This document shows positions 44,953 through 54,117 of a DNA stretch of 58,517 nucleotides, piece by piece; within the stretch, counting starts at the first letter, position 1; every line of letters begins with the position of its first letter. The DNA is from Bacillota bacterium (GTDB lineage Bacteria > Bacillota > Clostridia > Acetivibrionales > JANLFN01). Both the position numbers and the translations under genes were made by a program. Location: positions 1-58,517 of the forward strand of contig JAUZPR010000006.1 of NCBI GenBank assembly GCA_030705825.1. Direction: 5' to 3'. The notes beneath the pieces are model-generated. The model was not told the origin of the DNA, did not search any database, and worked only from the letters and a program-made list of their open reading frames with translations.

Positions 44953-46347
44953 TCAAATAATACCTACTCTCCATTGGTATGTTTCAAATTTATACTTTGA
45001 ACTATCAAAAATATTATTAATAATTGTTACAATAACATCATCACTACAATCTGCCAATATGTTTTCCACCCTATAAATAGAGTACCGCTTACCCTCATTT
45101 ATCAATTTTTCTGCAACTTTCCTTTCATGTTCAGATATATAGAAAGGCAATCCGACATTTTCAGATGTTTTGACTTCAATAAAAATCTCAGTTCCATCCA
45201 ACTCAAATGATAAAATATCATAACCATTGGTTTCATCATCAGACTTACTCTCGAGCATGTAACAATAATCAGTATTCTTCAATTTTTCAAACTCTCTATC
45301 AAATACAAACGCTTCTCCCAAATCCCCTATCTCAATTTGCTTTTTATGTCTACTAAGATAGTCAGTTTTTAAGTACTTTTTCTTAAGTTGCTCAAAAGTA
45401 TAAATTGCAGATAAATTTGTTTTCGGCTCATTAGATTCTATTTGCTCTTGTTCAATTTCATCTATACTGTATTTAGTGTTTTTTTTTAGTTCCTCTGAAC
45501 ATTTCTTGCAAACTATTCTTCCGTTTACTGAAACCCAGTTTTCAAAATTATTCTTGTATGCTTGCTCACAGTTAAAGCATACAATTCTTACTGCATCTCG
45601 GGTATTCTTTATTTCTGTGGGTGTGAGATTATCTAGTCCTACCATATTACCTAAATTTTTAATACACTTATCTAAGTCTCCAAAACCGTTTTTATTCCTT
45701 TTGTGATACTCGTACCAGAATTCCTGACAATTTTCAGGTAAAACTATTTCATTACCCTCGCTGTCTAATACGCCTTTCTCAGTGTAAGAATCCCTTTTTA
45801 TTTCTCTAATATATACTGGTAATAAATTTGTTTCAAACAATAAGTACCAAGCGACAAAGCATCTTACTATATTTTTTCGTTCTACTGTCTGCTTTACTAA
45901 ATCTTCAATGTCATTGAGTTTACCAAAATCTATTATTTTCTTTTTTGGTTCATGAGAAGTTTCCACTACAATTTTATTTTCTTTCACACCATATATTTTT
46001 TTATCAAAATAGTTCTTTTTGTCTGCTTTTATCCAAATATCATCAAATCTAGTATCATTAATTATGTCATAAGCGTACAAGTACTCAAAAAAGGTTTTAA
46101 TAAAAGTGCCCTTTTTACTTTTTGTATTTTCTTCCTCAATTAACTCATTGATAAAATTAAAATCCTCCATTGTCAGGTTCTTAATATCGTACTTTTCAAT
46201 AAAGTAAAATAAAAAACCCAAAGCACTCCTATACCCTCGGAAATCTTTATACAATTTAAAGAAATTATCTATATGAAGTTTACTTTCTAAAGTAAACTTA
46301 GGTTCAATGATTTTAAATGGATATATTGACTGATTCTTTTTAGCCAC
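44953..46347 (-). CDS. DUF3883-like nuclease-domain protein with zinc ribbon
   Basis: 464 residues. The N-terminal 100 residues are helical and recall the SAM-like core-binding domain of tyrosine recombinases. A central CFNCEQAY...IVCKKCSEEL (about residues 257-287) forms a four-cysteine zinc site. The C-terminus (about 345-440) resembles DUF3883, a PD-(D/E)xK-type fold: GDLGEAFVFDREFEKL, GYDILSFELDGTEIFIEVKT with the EVK motif, and ISEHERKVAEK. GTG start with GGGAG at 9 bases. It heads a two-gene unit with the Vsr-like gene. Function unknown; a nucleic-acid-targeting role is inferred from both nuclease-like ends. Confidence 0.65.
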   Translation of the reverse strand: MAKKNQSIYPFKIIEPKFTLESKLHIDNFFKLYKDFRGYRSALGFLFYFIEKYDIKNLTMEDFNFINELIEEENTKSKKGTFIKTFFEYLYAYDIINDTRFDDIWIKADKKNYFDKKIYGVKENKIVVETSHEPKKKIIDFGKLNDIEDLVKQTVERKNIVRCFVAWYLLFETNLLPVYIREIKRDSYTEKGVLDSEGNEIVLPENCQEFWYEYHKRNKNGFGDLDKCIKNLGNMVGLDNLTPTEIKNTRDAVRIVCFNCEQAYKNNFENWVSVNGRIVCKKCSEELKKNTKYSIDEIEQEQIESNEPKTNLSAIYTFEQLKKKYLKTDYLSRHKKQIEIGDLGEAFVFDREFEKLKNTDYCYMLESKSDDETNGYDILSFELDGTEIFIEVKTSENVGLPFYISEHERKVAEKLINEGKRYSIYRVENILADCSDDVIVTIINNIFDSSKYKFETYQWRVGII

Positions 46348-46434
46348 ACTTGACCACTCCCAATAAATATTTCACATCATAGCATCATAGAGGCTTGTGA
46401 GTCAAAACCTTCCTTATCCTTTGATTTTAAAAAT

Positions 46435-46704
46435 TTAAATTAGAATTAGTGCTACGATTATGATTAATGTAAGTAATAAAACAAAAACAGATAAGCAACC
46501 GACTGAACTTGTTGGAGTAGCCCTCTTTCTTTCTATTTCTCTAAGTCTCTGCTTAGCATATTTGTTGACAGTACTTTCTTTTGGCTTGATTAATTTATAA
46601 AATTCATCATCGGACAAATAGTTATAAACATCTCGTTTCAACTTTTCATTATGCTTTTTCATTTTACTGTAACTTATACTAAAACTACCATATCCTCTTG
46701 CCAT
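46435..46704 (-). CDS. Small C-terminally anchored membrane protein
   Basis: 89 residues: a basic, charged cytosolic part (KMKKHNEKLKRDVYNYLSDD, AKQRLREIERKR) and one C-terminal helix (GCLSVFVLLLTLIIIVALILI end). An upstream ATG at 46710 is too close to GAGG; the ATG at 46704 is 7 bases from it. It precedes the nuclease-pair genes on the same strand at 88 bases distance and may belong with them. No family recognised. Confidence 0.6.
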   Translation of the reverse strand: MARGYGSFSISYSKMKKHNEKLKRDVYNYLSDDEFYKLIKPKESTVNKYAKQRLREIERKRATPTSSVGCLSVFVLLLTLIIIVALILI

Positions 46705-46892
46705 TACCATACCTCACAGGCATAAATGTTTTTATGTGTGCACATTTTAACTATCTGCCAGAACCTTACATTCAAATCCTTGATTGTAGAATCATGTTAT
46801 CTAGTAGCAATACCTTGTAACATATTACCATTATATCATAACTTTTGGATAAATAGCGCCTATATTCGTCATCTTAGATTTAATTTAAATAG

Positions 46893-46928
46893 AAAAAAGC
46901 ACCCTGTAATATCTATTACAGGGTGCTT
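46893..46928 (-). terminator. Terminator of the tRNA operon
   Basis: GCACCCTGTAA pairs with TTACAGGGTGC (46899-46909 with 46915-46925); in the - direction six T follow (46898-46893). It lies directly after tRNA-Lys. Confidence 0.92.
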
Positions 46929-46929
46929 T

Positions 46930-47005
46930 TGGTGAACCATCCGCGACTCGAACGCGGGACACCTTAATTAAAAGTCAAGTGCTCTGCCAACTGAGCTAAT
47001 GGTCC
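46930..47005 (-). tRNA. tRNA-Lys (anticodon TTT)
   Basis: Complete cloverleaf on the - strand: acceptor GGACCAT/ATGGTTC, D arm TTAGCTCAGTTGGCAGAGC, anticodon loop CTTTTAA reading TTT, T arm GCGTTCGAGTCGC, encoded CCA. It is the last tRNA of the operon and borders the accessory block. Confidence 0.96.
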
Positions 47006-47008
47006 GTG

Positions 47009-47085
47009 TGGCTGGGATGGCTGGACTCGAACCAACGAAATGCCAGAGTCAAAGTCTGGTGCCTTACCGGCTTGGCTACATCCCA
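47009..47085 (-). tRNA. tRNA-Gln (anticodon TTG)
   Basis: Acceptor TGGGATG/CATCCCA with G discriminator, anticodon stem CCAGA/TCTGG with loop CTTTGAC reading TTG, T arm with GGTTCGAGTCC, encoded CCA. Three bases separate it from tRNA-Lys. Confidence 0.96.
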
Positions 47086-47106
47086 ATATATAAAGTTTTG
47101 ATTTTA

Positions 47107-47176
47107 GAGGCCGGATACCAGATGCAGGAAAAGCGTAAACCTTATTCGCGTCTTCCGACGTCTGGTATCCGGCCTC
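47107..47176. repeat. Long hairpin between tRNA-Gln and tRNA-His
   Basis: GAGGCCGGATACCAGA (47107-47122) and its exact reverse complement (47161-47176) form a 16-bp stem over a 38-base loop. It lies inside the tRNA operon. It could be an inserted repeat or an RNA-processing signal. Confidence 0.7.
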
Positions 47177-47181
47177 ATTTT

Positions 47182-47259
47182 TGGGGTGATTAGTGGGACT
47201 CGAACCCACGGCCTCCAGGGCCACAACCTGGCGCTCTAACCAACTGGGCTATAACCACC
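47182..47259 (-). tRNA. tRNA-His (anticodon GTG)
   Basis: Has the extra G(-1) paired with C73, acceptor GTGGTTA/TAATCAC, anticodon stem CCAGG/CCTGG with loop TTGTGGC reading GTG, T arm GGGTTCGAGTCCC, encoded CCA. First tRNA of the operon. Confidence 0.96.
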
Positions 47260-47289
47260 ATAACAGTACCTGAAAAAAGGCACAAAGAT

Positions 47290-47318
47290 ATTTTAAGACA
47301 GGGAGACCTATTTGTCAA
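47290..47318 (-). promoter_or_regulatory. Promoter of the His-Gln-Lys tRNA operon
   Basis: TTGACA (47318-47313) and TAAAAT (47295-47290) with 17 bases between, about 30 bases before tRNA-His. A consensus sigma-A promoter. The rest of 47319-47567 shows nothing else I can support. Confidence 0.88.
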
Positions 47319-47567
47319 GCGATATTTTGAAATAGAAAGCTGTTAATTCCTGGGCTATAAGGTTTTGCGGCAAAATTTTCCTTTGTTCTTGGACTTTCTC
47401 CTCCGCTTTATGTCACGTTTCACGTAAAAATGTTCCGTTTTTATATAAATAATGTTTTATTTTTTATACATTTTCTATTGTAAAATGTAGATTTATATTA
47501 TATTATATTGATGGTATATTTTATAAAAACTGCCATAAATATTGGAAAACTAGTATTATATGTTGTT

Positions 47568-47597
47568 TTGTCAAGCAGTGTCTTTACTAAGGATAAT
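47568..47597 (+). promoter_or_regulatory. Promoter of the 60-residue membrane protein gene
   Basis: TTGTCA (47568-47573) and GATAAT (47592-47597) with an 18-base spacer; transcription would begin about 16 bases before the ATG at 47620. Confidence 0.55.
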
Positions 47598-47619
47598 ATT
47601 GATAAAGTGGTGATATTAT

Positions 47620-47802
47620 ATGAACACACCCCTCATATTAATTGCAGTTTTCGTTTCCGGTCTGGTCGTAGGAATATATTCGACATTGATGACTTTACGT
47701 TTTGTAAATTCAGTCCGCAGAAGCATGAAAAGAAAGAAATCCATAAAAGCTTCATCTTTTGATCACAGCTATATTAAAACTGAACTAAAGAAGGTCAGCT
47801 GA
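47620..47802 (+). CDS. Small N-terminally anchored membrane protein
   Basis: 60 residues with one N-terminal helix (PLILIAVFVSGLVVGIYSTL) and a strongly basic tail (RRSMKRKKSIK). GGTG lies about 8 bases before the ATG and a plausible promoter lies just upstream, so I prefer it to the overlapping longer frame starting at 47508. LapA-like in shape, but no family is recognised. It converges with nadE, with stops nearly touching. Confidence 0.55.
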   Translation: MNTPLILIAVFVSGLVVGIYSTLMTLRFVNSVRRSMKRKKSIKASSFDHSYIKTELKKVS

Positions 47803-47803
47803 T

Positions 47804-49726
47804 TTATTCAATATCCTCCAGCCATAAAGCGGCTTCCGCATCACTCGGCATACGCCAGTCACCTCTTGGTGACAGACTCACCGATCCTACTTTTGGACCA
47901 TCGGGTATGCAAGATCTTTTGAATTGCTGGCTGAAGAACCTTTTATAAAACACGTTCAGCCATTTTTTAATTTCAGCCTTATCATAATTCCCTTCAAATG
48001 CTTTCATTGCAAGGAATAAAATCTTTCCTGGTTCATAACAGTTTCTTACTGCGTTGTAAAGGAAGAAATCATGCAATTCATAGGGCCCTATTATATCTTC
48101 CGTCTTCTGGTTTATGTCTCCATTGGAATCAGGCGGCAGCAGTTCGGGGCTTATTGGTGTGTTCAGAATTTTGTACAATACTTTTTTGGTTTCCTCATCA
48201 ACCATGTTATCGGCTGCCCACTGAACCAGGTACTTGACAAGTGTCTTTGGAACACTGCAGTTGACTGCATACATGGACATGTGGTCCCCATTATAGGTAC
48301 ACCAGCCCATTGCGAGTTCCGACAAGTCTCCTGTTCCTATAACCAGACCGCCCATTTTGTTTGCCAGATCCATAAGTATTTGTGTTCGCTCTCTGGCCTG
48401 AACATTTTCATATGTGACATCATGAATCCTGGGATCATGGCCGATATCCTTAAAATGCTGCATACATGCATCCTTTATGTTTATTTCGCGTAAAGATGCA
48501 CCTGTGGTTTTTATAAGGGTCACCGCATTTTTATATGTCTCATCTGTAGTTCCGAAACCAGGCATTGTTACAGCTATAATATTCTCCCTGGGCAGTCCGA
48601 GCCGATCAAAAGCTTTGGCTGTTACAAGCAGTGCCAGCGTAGAATCCAATCCTCCGGATATTCCTATAACTGCATATTTGGAATGTGTATGATTAAACCT
48701 TTTACCAAGACCTGAGGTTTGTATGGCAAAGATTTCACTGCACCTCTTATCCCTTGAATCAGGATTTGAAGGTACAAACGGATGCGCATCAACATTCCTG
48801 TAAAAATCAGAAACAACCAATTCCTTGATTCTAAATTTTATTTTTCTAAAGGCAGTACCCTTTTCGGGCTCCATAAAGCTGGTATTTTTAATCCGGTCGC
48901 TTATCAGTCTTTCTATATCAATATCGCCAATTATCAGTTGGTCATCGTTTCTGAACCTTTCGGATTCCTCAAGTATATTGCCATATTCCGAAATAATAGC
49001 ATGTCCCCCGAAAACAATATCAGTCGTAGATTCATTTATACCTGAAGAGGTATAAATGTATCCTGCGAAGCATTTTGCAGACTGCTGCCTTACAAGCTCT
49101 CTCCTGTATTCATATTTGCCTATTATTTCGTTGCTGGCCGAGAGGTTGAACAAAAGAACCGCTCCCGAGAGAGCCTGCCGAGAACTTGGCGGAATAGGCA
49201 CCCAAAGGTCTTCACATATTTCAATTCCGAAACAAATCCTGTCATCCTTCTCATCCTGGAATACCAAATCCACTCCGAATGGAACATTTTTTCCGCAGAT
49301 GTTTACCGAATCATCCTTGTTATCCAAACCTGAAGCAAACCAGCGTTGTTCGTAAAACTCACCGTAACCTGGTATATATGTTTTAGGGACCACTCCCAAT
49401 ATGTTTCCTGACTGCAGCACAACAGCGCAATTATAAAGCTGACCGGCACTATAAACCGGCAAACCTGCTATTACAACAGTATCACAACTTTGAGTAGCTT
49501 CCATGATATCCTGGAGATGCGTTTCTGCACCTTTTAACAATATTTGCTGTTGGAACAGGTCCGCGCATGTATATGAAGTAATGCATAATTCCGGAAAGAT
49601 AATAAATTGTGCTCCCTTTTCAGCCGCCTGTTTTATTAGCTTTTTAATGGCATCAGCATTATAGCTTAAATCTCCTACCTTTAATGAAGGTACTGCTGCG
49701 GCAGCTCTAACGAAACCGTAACTCAT
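47804..49726 (-). CDS. nadE: Glutamine-dependent NAD+ synthetase
   Basis: 640 residues. The N-terminal glutaminase (CN-hydrolase) domain has its catalytic triad in FPELCITSY (Glu), PKTYIPGYGEFYE (Lys) and GIEICEDLWVP (Cys). The C-terminal NAD synthetase domain has the ATP loop GISGGLDSTLALLV near residue 345 and GTGDLSELAMGWCTYNGDH. It converts deamido-NAD+ to NAD+ using glutamine as ammonia donor. The frame is open to 49780, but AAAGGTG precedes the ATG at 49726, giving the family start MSYGFVRAA. It lies downstream of glnN, separated by structured element 1. Confidence 0.95.
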   Translation of the reverse strand: MSYGFVRAAAAVPSLKVGDLSYNADAIKKLIKQAAEKGAQFIIFPELCITSYTCADLFQQQILLKGAETHLQDIMEATQSCDTVVIAGLPVYSAGQLYNCAVVLQSGNILGVVPKTYIPGYGEFYEQRWFASGLDNKDDSVNICGKNVPFGVDLVFQDEKDDRICFGIEICEDLWVPIPPSSRQALSGAVLLFNLSASNEIIGKYEYRRELVRQQSAKCFAGYIYTSSGINESTTDIVFGGHAIISEYGNILEESERFRNDDQLIIGDIDIERLISDRIKNTSFMEPEKGTAFRKIKFRIKELVVSDFYRNVDAHPFVPSNPDSRDKRCSEIFAIQTSGLGKRFNHTHSKYAVIGISGGLDSTLALLVTAKAFDRLGLPRENIIAVTMPGFGTTDETYKNAVTLIKTTGASLREINIKDACMQHFKDIGHDPRIHDVTYENVQARERTQILMDLANKMGGLVIGTGDLSELAMGWCTYNGDHMSMYAVNCSVPKTLVKYLVQWAADNMVDEETKKVLYKILNTPISPELLPPDSNGDINQKTEDIIGPYELHDFFLYNAVRNCYEPGKILFLAMKAFEGNYDKAEIKKWLNVFYKRFFSQQFKRSCIPDGPKVGSVSLSPRGDWRMPSDAEAALWLEDIE

Positions 49727-49810
49727 ATGATCACCTTTAATATCTTCAATTAAATAAGTTAATAATAATAAGTCTACCATATTTAAATACTTTTGTGTGT
49801 ATACTCACAT

Positions 49811-49915
49811 AAAAAAACCACCCAAAAACCGTCAGGAGTCGAAGTTGACGGTAGGAACCAAAGCCTTTTGTATTTTCTTCATCGAAATGTGATTGCTTAT
49901 GGTTCTTTTGGGTGG
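49811..49915 (-). ncRNA. Structured element 1 (three helices, T-run on - strand)
   Basis: Outer stem CCACCCAAAA/TTTTGGGTGG (49818-49827 with 49906-49915), inner hairpin ACCGTCA/TGACGGT (49828-49834 with 49846-49852) and a third arm GAACCAAAGC/GCTTATGGTTC (49855-49864 with 49895-49905). In the - direction seven T follow the outer stem, so it can terminate transcription. It lies between glnN and nadE. It shares 21 identical bases (49818-49838) and the same fold with element 2. No known RNA class recognised. Confidence 0.6.
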
Positions 49916-49953
49916 AAAAATATTATCATAAATTATTAATTTATATCAACAAT

Positions 49954-52047
49954 TCACACATTAAAAAGCATATCCTCATAAGTCGGTAATGGCCAAAGCT
50001 CCGCATCAACAAGAGTTTCAAGCTTGTCACCATTTGCACGCAGGGATGACATTCCTGTAAATATCTCATCTCTGTAATAGCAGGCAATATCATACATGTC
50101 TTCGTTCTTTTCAGAAACTTTAGCCAGAGCAAGTTCCAATATCTTAATTTTGTTTTCAAAGGTAGCGGCTGTTGAAAGCACTTCAGACAAAAGCCCTGCA
50201 GGGGCTGATATATTTGCATTAACACCTGTTGATTTAATATTATTGATTGATGCTGCCAATTCGGATGCAAATTTTATTGCAGCCGGTAATATCTGACGCT
50301 TTGCTATCTCAATCATTGTAAGTGCTTCAATATTGATAGTCTTGATATAGGTTTCCAGCATAATTTCACATCTGGATTCCATTTCAGCTTTGCTGAGGAC
50401 ACCATGCTTCTCCATAATACTTGTGTTCTTTTCATCAATAAGAGCTCTTGTAGCCGCTACGGTCGATTTTATGTTGGGAAGGCCTCTTTTTTCAGCTTCC
50501 TTTACCCATTCGTCGGCATAGCCGTTACCGTTGAAAATAACCCGTTTATGCTCTTTTATGATTCCAAAAATAATTTTGTCTGTTTCAGTTCCACAGCTGC
50601 CCGAACTCTCCAGCTTGTCGGCTATTTGGCTTAAAACCTCGGCAACAATAGTATTTAATGTGAAATTGGCTGCAGCGATGGAAGCAGAGGATCCAACCAT
50701 TCTGAACTCAAATTTGTTGCCGGTAAAAGCAAACGGTGATGTTCTGTTTCTATCTGTATTGTCTTTTAACAGGTTAGGCAGAGTTGATACTCCCAGATCC
50801 ATTGTTCCACCCTGTTTTGAACTTCTTGCTCCGCCATTTTCAATCTGTTGAAGTATATCTGTCAATTGCTCTCCAAGGAATATTGAAATTATAGCCGGAG
50901 GTGCTTCATTAGCACCCAGCCTGTGGTCATTACCCGGATTTGCGGCAGACACTCTTAACAGGTCGGCAAACTGGTCAACTGCTTTGATAACTGCACAGAG
51001 AAATACGAGGAATTGCTTGTTTTCATGGGGTGTCGATCCGGGATCAAGCAGGTTAAGGCCGTCATTGGTACTCATTGACCAGTTGTTATGCTTACCTGAC
51101 CCATTAACACCGGCAAAAGGCTTTTCATGAAGTAAGCACACAAGGCCGTGCCTTAAAGCTACCTTCTGCATAAGTTCCATAGTCAGCTGGTTATGGTCGG
51201 TAGCCATATTTGTTGTAGAAAAGATAGGGGCAAGTTCATGCTGAGCCGGTGATACTTCGTTATGCTGGGTTTTTGCAAGTATTCCCAGTTTCCAGAGTTC
51301 TTCATTCAGCTCCTTCATAAAACCGGATATTCTTTCTTTTATCTGGCCGAAATAGTGGTCCTCCAATTCCTGTCCCTTGGCCGGTTTAGCACCGAATAGT
51401 GTTCTTCCGGTAAGTATCAGGTCTTTTCTTTTATCGTACAATTTCTTATCTATAAGGAAATATTCCTGTTCGGGTCCAACTGTTGTTGTAACCTTTACAG
51501 ATGTTGTATTGCCGAATAATTTCAAGATGCGGAGGGCCTGCTTTGAAAGAGCGTCCATAGAACGCAGCAAAGGAGTCTTCTTGTCGAGAGTTTCTCCGGT
51601 GTATGAAACAAATGCTGTAGGAATGCATAAGGTTCCATCCTTGATAAATGAAGGAGAAGTACAATCCCATGCGGTATAACCTCTTGCTGCATTTGTGGCT
51701 CTTATACCTCCTGAGGGAAAAGATGACGCGTCGGGTTCACCCTTAATCAGTTCCTTGCCTGAAAATTCCAGAATAACTTTACCGTTAGAAGTCGGATTTA
51801 TAAAGGAATCATGCTTTTCGGCGGTAATACCTGTCAATGGCTGAAACCAATGTGTAAAGTGCGTTGCCCCTTTTTCAACTGCCCAATCCTTCATTGCACT
51901 TGCAACAACATCTGCTACTGCAGGGTCTAAAGGAAGACCTTCGTCTATTGTCTTTTTCAAGGCTTTATAAGTTACTTTGGGAAGCCGTTCCATCATTACC
52001 GCATCGTTAAAAACATACGAACCAAATATTTCACTTAAATTTGACAT
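49954..52047 (-). CDS. glnN: Glutamine synthetase type III
   Basis: 697 residues, the length of GSIII and clearly longer than type I. Landmarks are [10 protein letters not shown] near residue 70, [17 protein letters not shown]-type text, [10 protein letters not shown] near residue 190, [10 protein letters not shown] near 265, [10 protein letters not shown] near 320 and EFRMVGSS near 460. It makes glutamine from glutamate and ammonia with ATP, in the cytosol. The start ATG at 52047 has GAAAGGGG at 8 bases; a further upstream start at 52065 is less likely. Preceded by a leader with two hairpins and a terminator (52081-52159), implying antitermination control, and located just after amt1-glnB. 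Confidence 0.95.
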   Translation of the reverse strand: MSNLSEIFGSYVFNDAVMMERLPKVTYKALKKTIDEGLPLDPAVADVVASAMKDWAVEKGATHFTHWFQPLTGITAEKHDSFINPTSNGKVILEFSGKELIKGEPDASSFPSGGIRATNAARGYTAWDCTSPSFIKDGTLCIPTAFVSYTGETLDKKTPLLRSMDALSKQALRILKLFGNTTSVKVTTTVGPEQEYFLIDKKLYDKRKDLILTGRTLFGAKPAKGQELEDHYFGQIKERISGFMKELNEELWKLGILAKTQHNEVSPAQHELAPIFSTTNMATDHNQLTMELMQKVALRHGLVCLLHEKPFAGVNGSGKHNNWSMSTNDGLNLLDPGSTPHENKQFLVFLCAVIKAVDQFADLLRVSAANPGNDHRLGANEAPPAIISIFLGEQLTDILQQIENGGARSSKQGGTMDLGVSTLPNLLKDNTDRNRTSPFAFTGNKFEFRMVGSSASIAAANFTLNTIVAEVLSQIADKLESSGSCGTETDKIIFGIIKEHKRVIFNGNGYADEWVKEAEKRGLPNIKSTVAATRALIDEKNTSIMEKHGVLSKAEMESRCEIMLETYIKTINIEALTMIEIAKRQILPAAIKFASELAASINNIKSTGVNANISAPAGLLSEVLSTAATFENKIKILELALAKVSEKNEDMYDIACYYRDEIFTGMSSLRANGDKLETLVDAELWPLPTYEDMLFNV

Positions 52048-52080
52048 TTTATTATCCCCTTTCAATTGATTTAAAGTTAA

Positions 52081-52159
52081 ATCAAAAAGCCTCCGGAAAA
52101 TCCCATAAGGATGATCCGAAGGCTGCAGTGCCGGTTTGATTTACTACCTCGTGGTAGTA
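52081..52159 (-). promoter_or_regulatory. ANTAR-type antitermination leader of glnN
   Basis: In the - direction: hairpin P1 (TACTAC-CACGAG-GTAGTA, 52159-52142; an extra C-G pair could shrink its loop to ACGA), 9 bases, hairpin P2 (GGC-ACTGCA-GCC, 52132-52121), then a terminator whose 5' strand AGCCTTCGGA (52124-52115) overlaps the P2 3' strand and pairs with TCCGGAGGCT (52097-52088), followed by five T. The P2 loop has A at position 1 and G at position 4, as in published ANTAR targets. Confidence 0.7.
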
Positions 52160-52189
52160 TTAAATTTGATATATTTAAGTACTGTTTTA

Positions 52190-52528
52190 CTAAATAGCCT
52201 TATCGCCTTTTTCACCAGTTCTGATACGTACTGCATCATTAACACCATATACAAATATTTTCCCGTCTCCAACTTCACCGGTATGGGATATGTCACATAT
52301 AATTTTAATTACATCTTCAACATTGCTTTCACTTGTGACAATTTCAACCTTTATTTTTGGAAGAAGGTTCAAATTGACCTCCGTACCCCTGTAATATTCT
52401 TTTCTGCCCTTTTGCAGGCCGCATCCCATAACCTGGCTTATTGTTATTCCGCGTATATTTGCTTTATTCAATGCATCCTTAACGTCCTCAAGCTTACCTG
52501 GTCTTATTATTGCTTCTATTTTTTTCAT
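52190..52528 (-). CDS. glnB: PII nitrogen regulatory protein
   Basis: 112-residue PII trimer protein, downstream partner of amt1 (34 bases apart). Family text: N-terminal MKKIEAIIRP, T-loop KGRKEYYRGTEVNLNLLP, B-loop GEVGDGKIFVYG and C-terminal VRIRTGEKGDKAI, all ATP/2-oxoglutarate site elements. The residue aligned with the uridylylated Tyr51 of E. coli GlnB is Val (count: Y46-R-G-T-E50-V51), so classic uridylylation is not expected. It probably regulates the adjacent Amt or glutamine synthetase by direct contact. Confidence 0.93.
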   Translation of the reverse strand: MKKIEAIIRPGKLEDVKDALNKANIRGITISQVMGCGLQKGRKEYYRGTEVNLNLLPKIKVEIVTSESNVEDVIKIICDISHTGEVGDGKIFVYGVNDAVRIRTGEKGDKAI

Positions 52529-52562
52529 AGCGGTTTCACACCTCTCTTATTAATATTTTTAA

Positions 52563-53906
52563 TTAAAGAGAAATACTTTCCTGACCGGAAAAATCAGGGT
52601 ATGCATCTTCACCGTGCTGTGATATGTCAAGTCCCTCTTCTTCTTCTTTTTCACTTACACGAAGTTTAGTAAACAGGGATATTACTTTCAGAATAACGAA
52701 TGTTCCCACAACAGCCAAAGCTATTGTTACACCAACTGCCAGCAGCTGAATCAATACTTGAGTAAATCCGCCTCCAAGGAATAAGCCTTTATGCTGTGCA
52801 TAAGAGTTTATAGCCGGGTCTGCAAAGAGGCCTGTTGCTATAGCTCCCCATATACCGCCTATACCGTGGCATCCGAATGCATCAAGTGCATCGTCGTAAC
52901 CAAGTTTTGCCTTGACTACACTGACTCCGAAATAACACAGCGGGCTGACCAGTAAACCAATGATTATTGAAGGCATGATTCCTACAAAGCCTGCGGCAGG
53001 AGTAATTGCAACAAGTCCTACGACTGCACCGGTTGCGGCACCTAGTAAAGTCGGTTTTCCATGGTGAACCCATTCTATGATTACCCACGAGAGTAAAGCT
53101 GCGGCAGCCGCTGTATTAGTAGTTGCAAATGCACTCATTGCAAGACCGTTCATTGCAAGGGCACTTCCTCCGTTAAATCCGAACCAGCCGAACCACAGAA
53201 GTGATGCACCTATAAGTACAAACGGGATATTATGCGGTGTCATTGCTACTTTGCCATGGCCTCTACGTTTACCTATCATAATTGCTGCGACCAGGCCGGA
53301 TACACCGGAACTGATATGGACAACAGTACCACCTGCGAAGTCAAGTGCTCCAAGCTTTGCCAACCAACCACCCGAACCCCAGACCCAATGTGCCAGAGGA
53401 TCATAAATGAAGGTTGACCACAACAGTATGAATACAAGAAATACGGGGAATTTAATTCTTTCAGCAAATGCACCGGTTATAAGTGCAGGTGTGATAATAG
53501 CAAACATCATCTGGAAAAAGGCAAACAATACATGTGGTATTGTAGTTGCGTAGGAAGAAGGATCTCCGGCTACTCCGCTGAAACCAAGAAAACTGAGATT
53601 TCCTAAAAGTCCATGTCCGGTATCGGGACCAAATGCCAATGTATATCCGATTATTACCCATTGAATTGATACAAGACCCATTATTACAAATGAGTGCATC
53701 ATAGTACCCAAAACATTCTTCTTTCTTACCATACCACCATAAAAAAGTGCCAAACCAGGTGTCATAATAAAAACAAGTACGGTTGAAATAAACATGAATG
53801 CAGAGTCGCCTGTATCAATCTTGGTTGCGCCATCTGCAAATGCTGTTACCGGCAGCATCAAAAGCACAAATAGGATAGACAGTAAAACAGGTAATTTCTT
53901 TTTCAT
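52563..53906 (-). CDS. amt: Ammonium transporter Amt
   Basis: 447 residues: a signal peptide (LPVLLSILFVLLMLPVTAFA) and eleven membrane helices. Amt landmarks are the FYGGMVRKKN segment, GSGGWLAKLGALDFAGG and the two pore histidines in VVHISSGVSG and FGCHGIGGIWG. The C-terminal tail DISQHGEDAYPDF is the usual PII-responsive cytosolic tail. AGGAGG precedes the ATG. It is preceded by an ANTAR-type leader and followed by a PII gene, a classic Amt-PII pair. Confidence 0.95.
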   Translation of the reverse strand: MKKKLPVLLSILFVLLMLPVTAFADGATKIDTGDSAFMFISTVLVFIMTPGLALFYGGMVRKKNVLGTMMHSFVIMGLVSIQWVIIGYTLAFGPDTGHGLLGNLSFLGFSGVAGDPSSYATTIPHVLFAFFQMMFAIITPALITGAFAERIKFPVFLVFILLWSTFIYDPLAHWVWGSGGWLAKLGALDFAGGTVVHISSGVSGLVAAIMIGKRRGHGKVAMTPHNIPFVLIGASLLWFGWFGFNGGSALAMNGLAMSAFATTNTAAAAALLSWVIIEWVHHGKPTLLGAATGAVVGLVAITPAAGFVGIMPSIIIGLLVSPLCYFGVSVVKAKLGYDDALDAFGCHGIGGIWGAIATGLFADPAINSYAQHKGLFLGGGFTQVLIQLLAVGVTIALAVVGTFVILKVISLFTKLRVSEKEEEEGLDISQHGEDAYPDFSGQESISL

Positions 53907-54035
53907 AAAACACGACCTCCTAAAAATAAAAATTTTAAATTTAACCCTTAAGCTATGCGCAAATTTGGTTCTTTCTGTTTCTAATGTTTTTTTAAGCTCT
54001 GAACCCCCTTTATGAAATTTTTAACCTAAAAAAAC

Positions 54036-54117
54036 AAAAAACGCCCAAACCTATATTTGTTCAAAAATATAGATTCCGGCGTCTAAGCCATAATAACAAA
54101 ATTCATCCAGGAATTTG
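54036..54117 (-). promoter_or_regulatory. ANTAR-type antitermination leader of amt1
   Basis: In the - direction: P1 AAATTC-CTGGAT-GAATTT (54116-54099), 9 bases, P2 GGC-TTAGAC-GCC (54089-54078), then a terminator (54082-54041) with outer pairs ACGCC/GGGCGT and an inner CTATATTT/AAATATAG stem, followed by T6. P2 and the terminator share GCC. Both loops are six bases with G at position 4. Confidence 0.65.

Noticed and set aside
47508-47762. 84-residue + frame overlapping the 60-residue gene
   Set aside because: It starts upstream of the best promoter, has no good ribosome site and lacks sensible protein features; the 60-residue membrane protein frame is better.
49811-49915. Known riboswitch classes (glutamine, SAM, cobalamin, c-di-GMP, purine)
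   Set aside because: None of the conserved core sequences I know for these classes is present.
52136-52669. 177-residue + frame opposite glnB
   Set aside because: Antisense shadow of the clearly real PII gene and the glnN leader.
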